Shown here piece by piece: positions 1-7,482 of a stretch of 16,514 nt of DNA. Under the pieces are notes generated by a model that was not told the origin of the DNA, did not search any database, and saw only the letters and a program-made list of their open reading frames with translations. The translations under genes and the position numbers were made by a program. How positions within the stretch are numbered: the stretch's first letter is position 1; each line of letters starts with the position of its first letter. This DNA comes from an uncultured Fidelibacterota bacterium (GTDB lineage Bacteria > Fidelibacterota > Marinisomatia > Marinisomatales > UBA8229), in the NCBI GenBank assembly GCA_913054425.1, contig CAJXJG010000016.1, positions 1 to 16,514 on the forward strand. Direction: 5' to 3'.

Positions 1-266
1 GTAATATTGTCTACCAAAAATCCTAACTGAATATTAAAATCACCGAGGTTGATCCAAGTGAAGGATGATTCCACTTGAAAATCCGGATCGTAACTGAAAA
101 GCATCCCGGCAAACATCGCGATGGAAAGAGCCAGCGTGAAAAGTACAGCCCCGATGGACACCCAATCACCTTGACGGGGAAGCCGTTTTCCAAAGAAAAT
201 ATTAATCAGGAAAGCTGCGAGGGGGAGGAAAAATATGAACAGAGAATATTCAATAAAAATATTCAT
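1..266 (-). CDS. nuoL: NADH-quinone oxidoreductase subunit L, N-terminal part (runs off the left edge)
   Basis: The reverse strand from the ATG at 266 reads MNIFIEYSLFIFFLPLAAFL and stays open to base 1, giving about 88 residues. The N-terminus has two hydrophobic helices around a basic GKRLPRQGD loop, followed by SFTWINLGDFNIQLGFLVDN, which is the usual start of NuoL before its first conserved transmembrane block. NuoL is the largest antiporter-like proton-pumping subunit of complex I and sits in the cytoplasmic membrane at the distal end of the arm. The start codon overlaps the nuoK stop as ATGA, which points to translational coupling and supports this start. The antiporter-like core, including the catalytic Lys and Glu residues, lies outside the window. 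Confidence 0.93.
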   Translation of the reverse strand, partial: MNIFIEYSLFIFFLPLAAFLINIFFGKRLPRQGDWVSIGAVLFTLALSIAMFAGMLFSYDPDFQVESSFTWINLGDFNIQLGFLVDNI

Positions 267-568
267 CGTTTTAATTGACTCGCTTCATCCACATTAATGG
301 ATTGATAATTGTTATATAAATTAATAATTATTGCCAAAGCTACTGCAGCTTCCGCCGCCGCCATAATGATTACAAAAAGAGCAAAAACATGCCCGTCAAA
401 ATTCATACCGCCGAACCGGGAAAAAGCAAGAAAGTTTACATTGGCTGAGTTCAAAATGAGTTCCACTCCCATGAGAACTGCCACAGCGTTTCGACGGGTA
501 ATAACGGCAAAAAGTCCTAGTGAAAAAAGCGCAGCAGCGATAAAAAGATAATTTTGTAGCTGGTCCAT
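263..568 (-). CDS. nuoK: NADH-quinone oxidoreductase subunit K
   Basis: This 101-residue protein has the family's usual length and three hydrophobic helices (about residues 7-25, 29-50 and 60-85). The two buried glutamates needed for proton transfer in this family are seen at E36 (GVELILNSANVNF) and E73 (MAAAEAAVALAI). NuoK forms part of the membrane arm next to NuoJ and NuoN. The gene starts with an ATG that overlaps the nuoJ stop by one base (TAATG), and its own stop overlaps the nuoL start by four bases, so it is tightly coupled on both sides. Confidence 0.97.
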   Translation of the reverse strand: MDQLQNYLFIAAALFSLGLFAVITRRNAVAVLMGVELILNSANVNFLAFSRFGGMNFDGHVFALFVIIMAAAEAAVALAIIINLYNNYQSINVDEASQLKR

Positions 569-1056
569 TAATTTGCCTTCCGGGATAACATTGCCGCTCC
601 TATGAGCGCTGTAAGAAGCAAAACAGATGCTACCTCAAAAGGAAGTAAATACTCTGTCATCAATAACCTGCCAATCTTCCCGACTGTTTGTTCTGGTTCC
701 TGCTGTACTATCAGGAGCCAGGGAGTCCTCAATATCATCCAACCCAAAATAGAAAATATCCCCAAAACAATGACAGCAGCTATGCTTTGATGGAAATTCG
801 AATGGGAAATATTTACCGAAGAAATCTTGTTAGTGAGCATAATTCCAAATAAAATTAAAATCAGGATACCCCCGATATAAATGAGCACCTGTACTCCAGC
901 TAAAAAATCTGCCCAGAGAAATACATAGAAACCCGCGACACCAAATAGAGTAACAACAAGCGCAAGTGCAGAATAAAAAAGATTAGAATGAAGTACGACA
1001 ATTAAGGCAGAGCCAATAGTCATGGCAGTCATGAACCAGAACAGAAATTCGCTCAT
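568..1056 (-). CDS. nuoJ: NADH-quinone oxidoreductase subunit J
   Basis: This 162-residue protein has five predicted membrane helices. The third carries the conserved stretch VQVLIYIGGILILILFGIML, which contains the pi-bulge helix and Tyr of NuoJ/ND6 at the junction of the quinone site and the proton path. The start ATG overlaps the nuoI stop as ATGA, and the stop overlaps the nuoK ATG by one base. It lies in canonical order between nuoI and nuoK in the complex I operon. Its short C-terminus after the last helix is normal for bacterial NuoJ. Confidence 0.96.
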   Translation of the reverse strand: MSEFLFWFMTAMTIGSALIVVLHSNLFYSALALVVTLFGVAGFYVFLWADFLAGVQVLIYIGGILILILFGIMLTNKISSVNISHSNFHQSIAAVIVLGIFSILGWMILRTPWLLIVQQEPEQTVGKIGRLLMTEYLLPFEVASVLLLTALIGAAMLSRKAN

Positions 1057-1634
1057 GCTGTTTCTTCTTTTTCAGCAGGTTTTTCCGGTGTTTCAGAATC
1101 CGTATAGCGGTCGATTTCTTCCTGGGTTACTGTAGCAAAAGGATACATCAATCCCTCCCGATTGTATTCAGAAAATTCATAATCGATGGGATGTTTGGAG
1201 GAATTAGGACCCCCGGTCATAAAAATACACTCTTCAGGACATGGATATACACAAAGGTTACAATACATACACTCCGTCATATCAATATCAAAACGAGTAA
1301 CTAAAAGCCGCTTTTTTGTGTCATTGGATGTAGTACCTATATCCGTTCCCTTGGGAACTTTTATCGTTTCAATTTTGATACAATCAACCGGGCAGGCACG
1401 GGCACATTTATAACACCCGATACAATCATCCATATCCACATGGAGTTTAGACCGAATAACGTTATAATCCTTATGATCAAATCCTATATTTCGCTCCGGG
1501 CGGGGCCATTTCTCTTCCGGATATTGGAGGGTTACATTTCCTTTCCGAATCAGGAGCAAATGTTTTAAGGTGATACTCATGCCAACCAGGGAACTGGAAA
1601 TTGAAGCCCATATATTTTGAAGATACTCTCCCAT
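1053..1634 (-). CDS. nuoI: NADH-quinone oxidoreductase subunit I (two [4Fe-4S] clusters)
   Basis: This 193-residue ferredoxin-like subunit carries electrons from the peripheral arm to cluster N2 in NuoB. Two cluster motifs are visible: C71-x2-C74-x2-C77-x3-C81-P (CIGCYKCARACP) and C122-x2-C125-x2-C128-x3-C132-P (CMYCNLCVYPCP). These are the N6a and N6b ligands of the family. An amphipathic N-terminal helix (about 1-30) would anchor it to NuoH. About 40 residues lie between the two motifs, including the polar KGTDIGTTSNDTKKR segment. The C-terminus is acidic (PEKPAEKEETA). It follows nuoH after only 3 nt and overlaps nuoJ by 4 nt. With NuoG absent from this operon, NuoI would be the outermost cluster-bearing subunit encoded here. 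Confidence 0.97.
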   Translation of the reverse strand: MGEYLQNIWASISSSLVGMSITLKHLLLIRKGNVTLQYPEEKWPRPERNIGFDHKDYNVIRSKLHVDMDDCIGCYKCARACPVDCIKIETIKVPKGTDIGTTSNDTKKRLLVTRFDIDMTECMYCNLCVYPCPEECIFMTGGPNSSKHPIDYEFSEYNREGLMYPFATVTQEEIDRYTDSETPEKPAEKEETA

Positions 1635-1637
1635 ACG

Positions 1638-2723
1638 CTACGCGACGAATAAACCCCAGAGTCCCACGCCAAAAATATTTAGAAGAGCAAGAGGAAGGAG
1701 GACTTTCCAGCAAATATTCATAAGCTGATCAACCCGAAGCCGTGGAAACGTCCATCGAAACCACATCATAATAAAAATGAGCATTCCTACCTTTGAGATG
1801 AACCAGAAAAGGCTCCATCCCGGTGATTCCAGAAAACCGGGAATCGGGCTGTGCCATCCTCCAAGGAATGCTACTGCGGCGACACCGCTTATAATCAGCA
1901 TATTGGCATATTCACTGAGAAAAAAGAAAGCCCATCGCATCCCGGAATACTCGGTATGAAAACCTGCAACCAGTTCGGACTCTGCCTCAGGAATATCAAA
2001 AGGAGTCCGGTTCACTTCGGCAACACCGCTAATAAAAAAAATAAAAAAAGCTATAAAAGAGAAGGGATTATTAAAAAGAATCCAGTTTGGTAATATTCCT
2101 AAGGTAGTGCCATCTTGGTAGGATATAATACCCTGCATACTCAAGGTCCCTGTGAGCATAATGACGGATACAATGGAAAGGGCAACCGGAATTTCGTAAC
2201 TTACAATTTGCGCCGCAGATCTCATAGCTCCGTATAATGACCACTTGTTGTTAGATGACCATCCTGCCATGATGATACCAATTACGCTGATAGATCCCAC
2301 CGCAAGAATATAGAAAACTCCTATGTTTAAATCAGCAATCAGGAGATTCTGATTAAAAGGGAGAGCGGCAAGTGCTATAAAAGGGGTAACAAAAATGATA
2401 AAAGGTGCTATTATGAACAACTTACGATCGGCTAAGGTTGGGATTATATCCTCTTTTAACAAAAGTTTCAAAGCGTCAGCAACGGTTTGCAATAAACCCC
2501 ATTTACCTGCATGTAACCCTGGCCCTTGACCCATTGGACCAACTCTGTCCTGCATAAAAGCCGATATTTTAAGTTCTGCATAAACAGCCACCAGGGCATT
2601 GACTGCCATGAGAAGAAAGATCGGCACGCCTGCAATGACTACCACGATTAAAAACAAAAGTGGAGATCCTGCTTCCCATAACGTCCAGGATTCAAACCAC
2701 TGCATAAGATTATCAACGACCAT
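1638..2723 (-). CDS. nuoH: NADH-quinone oxidoreductase subunit H
   Basis: This 361-residue polytopic protein, with about eight helices, forms the quinone entry channel between the peripheral and membrane arms. Family marks include YAELKISAFMQDRVGP near residues 48-63, where the acidic Glu aligns with the conserved E of the usual YxERK motif, the KLLLKEDIIP loop, and GVAEVNRTPFDIPEAESELV, the acidic quinone-site loop. The ATG at 2723 is preceded by an AAAAGGG ribosome-binding site (2734-2740 on the reverse strand) about 10 nt upstream. The 33-nt space after nuoD is the largest between intact reading frames in this operon apart from nuoA-nuoB. In 14-subunit operons, nuoE, F and G would lie here. 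Confidence 0.97.
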   Translation of the reverse strand: MVVDNLMQWFESWTLWEAGSPLLFLIVVVIAGVPIFLLMAVNALVAVYAELKISAFMQDRVGPMGQGPGLHAGKWGLLQTVADALKLLLKEDIIPTLADRKLFIIAPFIIFVTPFIALAALPFNQNLLIADLNIGVFYILAVGSISVIGIIMAGWSSNNKWSLYGAMRSAAQIVSYEIPVALSIVSVIMLTGTLSMQGIISYQDGTTLGILPNWILFNNPFSFIAFFIFFISGVAEVNRTPFDIPEAESELVAGFHTEYSGMRWAFFFLSEYANMLIISGVAAVAFLGGWHSPIPGFLESPGWSLFWFISKVGMLIFIMMWFRWTFPRLRVDQLMNICWKVLLPLALLNIFGVGLWGLFVA

Positions 2724-2756
2724 TGATCAAATACCCTTTTATGCTCATTAACGTAT

Positions 2757-3878
2757 TCATCGATCGATCTCTCCTAAAACAATGTCTAAACTCCCAAGAA
2801 TTGCTATTACATCGGAAATCATCCATCCTTCCGCTATTGCGCTTAAGGCACTAAGGGCGGTAAACGCAGGTGACCTCAATTTAACTCTCACTGGAGTTGG
2901 TTTTCCATCGCTGATAATGTAAAAACCCAGATCTCCCCTGGGTGACTCGGTACGTTTGTAGATTGATCCTTTCGGCGGTCGGATTTTCTTTGGGACCAAT
3001 TCCTGTACATCCCCTTCAGTCGGTAATTGTTTAAGAGCCTGACGAACAATTCCAATACTTTCTTTCATTTCCTGAGTTCTGACCCAGTAACGATCCCAAC
3101 AATCACCGACTGTTCCCATTTGGCCAGTTCCAACAGGTATTTCAAAATCAAAGCGGTCGTAAATAGAATATTGTTCGTCTTTTCGTAAATCCCATTGAAC
3201 ACCGGAACCACGCAAATTTGGCCCTGTTACGCCGTAACTAATAGCTACTTCAGGCGGAAGAACACCTACATCGGCAGTCCGTTCAATAAAAATTTTATTG
3301 TACATTAACAGGTCATCGTTTTCTTTTATTTTTGGTTCGAAATAATCCAAAAATTCATAGGTCTTTTCCACAAAACCGACCGGGAGATCATGGGAAAGAC
3401 CACCAATCCACATATAGTTATAAAGAAGACGGGCACCGCAGGTCATTTCGAAAAGATCCAGGATGTTTTCACGATCCCTGAACATATAAAGAAACGGTGT
3501 AAAAGCTCCTACATCCATCCCGAAGGTTCCCAGTGCCAGGAGATGGCTGGCTATACGATTCAGCTCGGCCATGATCACCCTGATGTGTTCAACTTTTTCT
3601 GAAACATGGATATCCATCAATTCCTCTACCGTAACAACATAACCAAAATTGTTGTTCATGGAACTAATATAGTCGCAACGATCGGTAAATGGTATCACTT
3701 GCTCATACGTCAGATTTTCGCAATGTTTTTCAAAGCAGCGATGGAGATAGCCAATATAAGGTGTAATTTTGGACACGATTTCACCATCGGTATGAACCTT
3801 CAGTCTCAAAACCCCATGGGTGCTTGGGTGCTGCGGTCCAATATTGAGGACCATCTCGTCACCGTGAACTATTCCCAT
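2757..3878 (-). CDS. nuoD: NADH-quinone oxidoreductase subunit D
   Basis: This 373-residue 49-kDa-type subunit is related to the large subunit of NiFe hydrogenases and forms the quinone-binding pocket with NuoB and NuoH. The N-terminal motif NIGPQHPSTHGVLR holds H21, and Y70 lies in FTDRCDYISS. Their spacing of 49 residues equals that of the quinone head-group ligands His38 and Tyr87 in Thermus Nqo4. The C-terminus ends in SLDIVLGEIDR, as is usual in the family. It is a stand-alone NuoD rather than the NuoCD fusion of enterobacteria. The start overlaps the 3' end of nuoC by 10 nt. Confidence 0.98.
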   Translation of the reverse strand: MGIVHGDEMVLNIGPQHPSTHGVLRLKVHTDGEIVSKITPYIGYLHRCFEKHCENLTYEQVIPFTDRCDYISSMNNNFGYVVTVEELMDIHVSEKVEHIRVIMAELNRIASHLLALGTFGMDVGAFTPFLYMFRDRENILDLFEMTCGARLLYNYMWIGGLSHDLPVGFVEKTYEFLDYFEPKIKENDDLLMYNKIFIERTADVGVLPPEVAISYGVTGPNLRGSGVQWDLRKDEQYSIYDRFDFEIPVGTGQMGTVGDCWDRYWVRTQEMKESIGIVRQALKQLPTEGDVQELVPKKIRPPKGSIYKRTESPRGDLGFYIISDGKPTPVRVKLRSPAFTALSALSAIAEGWMISDVIAILGSLDIVLGEIDR

Positions 3879-4360
3879 TCTTCCTTCACTTTTGGAACAA
3901 CAATGCCGTGAAACGTTTCCTGAGTTTCATAATCCTTCCGCAAAGGCCATCCCTCCCAATCATCAGGAAGCAATATTCTGCGGAGGTCCCTGTGACCGTC
4001 AAATATTATACCGTACATATCATACACTTCTCGTTCAAACCAGTCCCCTACCCTCCAAATTTGTTCTATGGAGGGAATTTTCGGATTTTCGCTATCAACA
4101 GAAATTCGAATTTCTATTTTATGGAGATGAGTCATGGAATGAAAATTGTAGCGAACATCCATACCTTCTTCCCCTAAATCCACACCGGTGATACACTGAA
4201 GTGAATCAAATCTTAAATCAGGGTCGTCCCGCAAAAAGGCTGCTATCTCTGCCCAATTTTTTTGATAGATTGGAATAAAATCTGCGGGCATTTCTTCCGT
4301 TTCGACTATCGATCCGGGAAATTTTTCCCGCAGACATTTTAATACTTGTTCGTGAATCAT
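3869..4360 (-). CDS. nuoC: NADH-quinone oxidoreductase subunit C
   Basis: This 163-residue 30-kDa-type subunit is a structural part of the peripheral arm. The family signature is near residues 108-147: WFEREVYDMYGIIFDGH, then DLRRILLPDDWEGWPLRKDYE. The N-terminal half (for example LQCITGVDLGE and IEIRISVD) has the normal alpha-beta pattern. The ATG overlaps the nuoB stop as ATGA, and the 3' end overlaps nuoD by 10 nt, so nuoB, C and D are coupled. Confidence 0.96.
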   Translation of the reverse strand: MIHEQVLKCLREKFPGSIVETEEMPADFIPIYQKNWAEIAAFLRDDPDLRFDSLQCITGVDLGEEGMDVRYNFHSMTHLHKIEIRISVDSENPKIPSIEQIWRVGDWFEREVYDMYGIIFDGHRDLRRILLPDDWEGWPLRKDYETQETFHGIVVPKVKEEWE

Positions 4361-4848
4361 GCAGCTTTCTTGGTGAGGGGTCTTTCATTCAGTATTTTTT
4401 CCTGAAGTTTGATTAATCCCTCAATAAGAGACTCTGGTCGAGGAGGACAACCGGGGACATACACATCAACGGGAACCACGATGTCCACACCTTTCAATAC
4501 ATGGTAACCATATTGCCAATAAGGTCCCCCGCTGGTGGCACAGCTCCCCATGGAAATTACATATTTAGGATCGGCCATTTGCTCATAAAGCTTTTTAATT
4601 CGAAGAGCCATTTTCATTGTCACCGTACCGGCGACAATCATGACATCAGCCTGGCGGGGGGAAGAGCGGGGTATCATCCCAATTCTACTGAGGTCATGAC
4701 GGCTGGCTCCCGTAGCCATTAACTCAATCGCGCAACACGCCAGCCCAAACTGGAAGAACCAGGGAGATGTTGAGCGGGCCCAGCTTAATATTTTATCGAA
4801 AGAAGCTACAATGATATTATCTTCAAATTTATCTTCTAATAATCCCAT
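4357..4848 (-). CDS. nuoB: NADH-quinone oxidoreductase subunit B (N2 cluster)
   Basis: This 163-residue subunit holds the terminal [4Fe-4S] cluster N2 that reduces quinone. The ligands are visible as the tandem pair C38-C39 (FGLACCAIELM), C103 (SMGSCATSGG) and C134 (VPGCPPRPES). The reading frame is open further upstream to 4914, but I place the start at the ATG at 4848 (MGLLEDKF). This start has an AAAGGAT ribosome-binding site just ahead of it and matches the usual length, while the longer version would overlap nuoA and add 22 residues with no family match. The gap to nuoA is then 13 nt. Confidence 0.97.
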   Translation of the reverse strand: MGLLEDKFEDNIIVASFDKILSWARSTSPWFFQFGLACCAIELMATGASRHDLSRIGMIPRSSPRQADVMIVAGTVTMKMALRIKKLYEQMADPKYVISMGSCATSGGPYWQYGYHVLKGVDIVVPVDVYVPGCPPRPESLIEGLIKLQEKILNERPLTKKAA

Positions 4849-4861
4849 GATGGATCCTTTC

Positions 4862-5293
4862 TTATTTCCTGTCTTCTGTAAGTTGATTATCATAACGTCC
4901 GGATGGAAAAGCAATTTTCCGCTTGACCCAATCCAGGTCAGTTTTTTGCCAGACGTACGCTAATCCTACAATTAAAATAAATAAAAATATTGCCATTTCA
5001 ATAAATACAAGCATGCCGTTCCCTTCTTTTATAAAATCCTGAAAAATAACTGCCCAGGGAAACAGGAGCACAACTTCGACATCAAAAATCAGGAAGATGA
5101 GAGCGATAGTATAATAGCGAATATTAAATCGAACCCAGGCAGATCCCTCAGGCTCTTCACCACATTCATAAGTGGAGAGTTTGTCCCAGGAGGGATTGGA
5201 AGGAGCAACAAGTTTTTGAATCAAAAGGGGGATATATACCAGGATTATTCCCAGAAGAATGAAGACAAAAATTGTTCCGAAATCACGATACAT
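4862..5293 (-). CDS. nuoA: NADH-quinone oxidoreductase subunit A, first gene of the operon
   Basis: This 143-residue membrane subunit has three helices (about 8-28, 60-82 and 95-115). The long loop holds STYECGEEP with Cys44, the conserved loop Cys of NuoA/ND3 close to the quinone site. The second helix holds FLIFDVEVVLLFPWA with D71 and E73, another family signature. The ATG at 5293 is preceded by AGCAGGAAA (5298-5306, reverse strand), a good ribosome-binding site. It is the promoter-proximal gene, and a sigma70-like promoter lies about 30 nt upstream. Confidence 0.97.
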   Translation of the reverse strand: MYRDFGTIFVFILLGIILVYIPLLIQKLVAPSNPSWDKLSTYECGEEPEGSAWVRFNIRYYTIALIFLIFDVEVVLLFPWAVIFQDFIKEGNGMLVFIEMAIFLFILIVGLAYVWQKTDLDWVKRKIAFPSGRYDNQLTEDRK

Positions 5294-5529
5294 TATGTTT
5301 CCTGCTAATTTACAAGTCTGAAATATAGATGTTCTATTTTCTCTCAGTCAAGGTAAATACATTGCTTTGGTAAATCCGATCAGGATGTGGATGAAGAAAA
5401 TGGAAAAATACACGTTCAGAATCACTTTGGAAGAACTCCGGAAGAATCATTTTTATCCTGATTTTAATCCGAATCCGGCAACCATTTAAGTTGAAGCTTA
5501 CAAAGCTCCCTTTCTAAATTTTATACCCT
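5294..5529. promoter_or_regulatory. Divergent intergenic region between nuoA and proline dehydrogenase
   Basis: This 236-nt spacer must hold the start signals of both divergent units. The nuo-side promoter is the clearer one. On the plus side, a weak pair TTGAAG (5491-5496) and TAAATT (5515-5520), 18 nt apart, would place the transcript start within a few bases of the ATG at 5530. I see no strong hairpin, operator palindrome or small ORF here. Confidence 0.4.
5322..5351 (-). promoter_or_regulatory. Putative promoter of the nuo operon
   Basis: On the reverse strand, TTGACT (5346-5351) and TATATT (5322-5327) are separated by 18 nt. Each matches the sigma70 consensus at five of six bases. Transcription would begin near 5315 and leave a leader of about 20 nt that contains the nuoA ribosome-binding site. 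The match is by eye; the housekeeping consensus of this phylum may differ from that of enterobacteria. Confidence 0.5.
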
Positions 5530-6429
5530 ATGGAATGGTTTAACACAATGTTGGCAAGCATGCTTCCCTACTGTCCTCGCTGGATGATCCACCCCTTTGC
5601 CCATCCTTACGTAGCCGGAGAAACCATAGAGGATGCTCTAAAAACTATCGAAGAAATTCATAACCGGGGCTTCGCTACGACGGTTGATATTTTAGGGGAG
5701 CATGTTCAGACAGAAAGCGAAGCACAAATTGTTCGGGATGAATATTCCGATCTTTATGAAGCGATTGGAAACATCAATGGCGATTGTACGATCTCCTTAA
5801 AAATAACACACCTTGGATTGGACATAAGTGAACACCTGGCAATGGAAAATCTCATGGTCATTGTAAATAAAGCACAGGAGGTTTCAAGGGGAATAACAAT
5901 TGATATGGAAAATTCAGAATTGACAGACATTACCCTGGATATCTACAGGAAAATTGCAGCGAAGTACGATCAAACCGGAACGGTTCTCCAGTCCTATCTG
6001 TTCCGCAGTCTTGCCGATCTGAACGCTTTAGATTCACCTGAACTCACAGTGCGGATCTGCAAAGGTATTTATCGGGAACCGCCTGAAATAGCTTTTCAAA
6101 CAGCAGATGAAATTCGAAATAATTTTGTTACCTTAGTTCAAACACTTTTGAAAGGACAGGGAATTGCGCAAATCGCAACGCATGATCCAATTCTTTTAGA
6201 TTCACTGGAAAACTGGATTGAAGAAAACCAGATTCCCTCCGACCGGTTTGAATTCCAGGCGCTTTATGGGGTTCCCATGGGAAACAGGCTTAAAAAGCTA
6301 CGGGACAAAGGATGGACAGTTCGAATCTATGTTCCTTTCGGTGAACAATGGTTTGATTATTCAGTACGACGCCTGAAGGAAAATCCGAGGATCATCGGCT
6401 ATGTTCTGGGTAATTTATTTAAAAATTAA
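5530..6429 (+). CDS. Proline dehydrogenase (monofunctional, FAD-dependent)
   Basis: This 299-residue enzyme would oxidise proline to pyrroline-5-carboxylate and pass electrons to FAD and then quinone at the membrane. The full set of PRODH TIM-barrel motifs is present: YVAGETIEDAL (27-37), TTVDILGE (50-57), ISLKITHLGLDI (88-99) with K91, TIDMEN (123-128), VLQSYLFR (152-159), RICKGIYREPPE (175-186), IATHDP (215-220) and the substrate-binding RRLKENP (280-286). The length fits the short PutA-unrelated class; no P5C dehydrogenase domain follows. An in-frame stop at 5515 rules out a longer N-terminus. No ribosome-binding site is visible before the ATG at 5530, so M7 or M11 remain possible starts. 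It is divergent from the nuo operon. Confidence 0.93.
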   Translation: MEWFNTMLASMLPYCPRWMIHPFAHPYVAGETIEDALKTIEEIHNRGFATTVDILGEHVQTESEAQIVRDEYSDLYEAIGNINGDCTISLKITHLGLDISEHLAMENLMVIVNKAQEVSRGITIDMENSELTDITLDIYRKIAAKYDQTGTVLQSYLFRSLADLNALDSPELTVRICKGIYREPPEIAFQTADEIRNNFVTLVQTLLKGQGIAQIATHDPILLDSLENWIEENQIPSDRFEFQALYGVPMGNRLKKLRDKGWTVRIYVPFGEQWFDYSVRRLKENPRIIGYVLGNLFKN

Positions 6430-6446
6430 CGAAGGTATATTTTGTA

Positions 6447-6860
6447 ATGAACAACTCAAACACAATCAGAGAAATTTTACAATTGAAAACTATTGCCGTA
6501 GTTGGGATGAGTCCCAAACCGGAACGCCCCAGCCATTACGTGGCAATGTACTTGAAAGAATATGGATATACAATTTATCCGGTAAATCCCGGCCATGAGA
6601 AAATAGCCGGCATGGATTGTTACCCTGATCTTGAATCCATTCCCGATTCCATTGATATAGTTGATATTTTCCGCCGTTCAGAATTTGTGCTTTCCAATGT
6701 AGATTCAGCCATTGCAATCGGAGCTAAAGCCGTCTGGATGCAGGACACAGTCATTCATGAAGAAGCTGGCAAAAAGGCAGAGGATGCGGGACTTCTGGTG
6801 GTGATGAATGATTGTATGTTGAGACAGCACCGAAAGGTTTTTAAATCTAAGCATGATTGA
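6447..6860 (+). CDS. CoA-binding domain protein (YccU-like)
   Basis: This 137-residue protein is a single Rossmann-type CoA-binding domain of the kind seen in succinyl-CoA ligase alpha subunits and in the small YccU family. The nucleotide loop is TIAVVGMSPKPERPSHYVA (about 15-33), followed by YTIYPVNPGHEKIAGMDCY and SIDIVDIFRRSEFV. A conserved late segment, KAVWMQDTVIHEE then NDCMLRQHRKVF, matches the family pattern of W-Q and MxDRCMxxEH-like ends. It starts 17 nt after the dehydrogenase stop, with a GAAGG ribosome-binding site, so the two genes probably share a transcript. The cellular role of the family is not established. Confidence 0.88.
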   Translation: MNNSNTIREILQLKTIAVVGMSPKPERPSHYVAMYLKEYGYTIYPVNPGHEKIAGMDCYPDLESIPDSIDIVDIFRRSEFVLSNVDSAIAIGAKAVWMQDTVIHEEAGKKAEDAGLLVVMNDCMLRQHRKVFKSKHD

Positions 6861-6955
6861 TCTATTACAATTACAGTATAGCATTCATTATAGGAGTACT
6901 ATGTCGCACATATGCAGTATAGTAAGTAGTTAGCTGGGCACTTGGCATTTAGAAT

Positions 6956-7467
6956 ATGACCGATTATGAGAAAATATATCAAAAAAATGTAAATGCTTGT
7001 TGTGAACCATTTATTGAGTTTATTGATTTTTTTGACCAGCTTGAAAAAACGAACCTAAATGTTTTAGTTTTAGGTTGCGGTCAAGGTAGAGATGCATTAT
7101 TTATTGCATTAAAAGGTCATGGTGTTTAAGGTGTTGATATTTCAAAAACTGGAATTAGCCAAATGCTTAATATCGCTAAAAAGGATAATCTGAAAATCGA
7201 AGGTGAAGTTATTAATATTTTAGAATTTGTGCCTTCTCAAAATTATAGCATCATCATTTTAGATAGGTTGCTTCATATGTTCAAAAGCGATAAAATAAGA
7301 AAAATGTTTTAAATACAGTAAGTAATGCAACGACAAAAAATAGTTTAGTATTAATCGCTGATGTGCCCAAAAATAAACATTTCATAACAGAATTTTTCAA
7401 CACTGACCAATGGTCAAATATTTTAGACAAGAAAAGTTTTACATTTGTTCAGAAACAATACGATTAA
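6956..7467 (+). pseudogene. Decayed class I SAM-dependent methyltransferase
   Basis: From the ATG at 6956 the frame reads MTDYEKIYQKNVNACCEPF, then motif I as VLVLGCGQGRDALFIA, and meets a TAA stop at 7127-7129. It continues in frame as GVDISKTGISQMLNIAKKDN (motif II Asp) and NYSIIILDRLLHMF (motif IV) until a TAA at 7310-7312. From 7309 the sequence resumes in the -1 frame as LNTVSNATTKNSLVLIADVP and ends with FTFVQKQYD and a stop at 7465-7467. One nonsense change and one lost base therefore break a gene of about 170 codons of the TehB/Methyltransf_11 type. It is markedly richer in A+T than its neighbours and sits inside the cassette-like element. Its substrate cannot be told. Sequencing error could explain one lesion but less easily both. 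Confidence 0.85.
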
Positions 7468-7482
7468 TCAAGCGAGATGCCC

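Noticed and set aside
4849..4914. Upstream extension of nuoB by 22 codons
   Set aside because: It overlaps the end of nuoA, adds residues not found in the family, and the ATG at 4848 has a proper ribosome-binding site.
6874..6923. Repeated CAGTATAG (near 6874 and 6915) as a possible repeat array or attachment site
   Set aside because: Only two short copies with no regular spacing or link to the cassette boundary.
6901..6933. Short reading frame MSHICSIVSS with an AGGAG site just upstream of the cassette start
   Set aside because: Only ten codons; removing the cassette in silico does not extend it, because the frame still meets TAG at the junction. Too little to call a gene.
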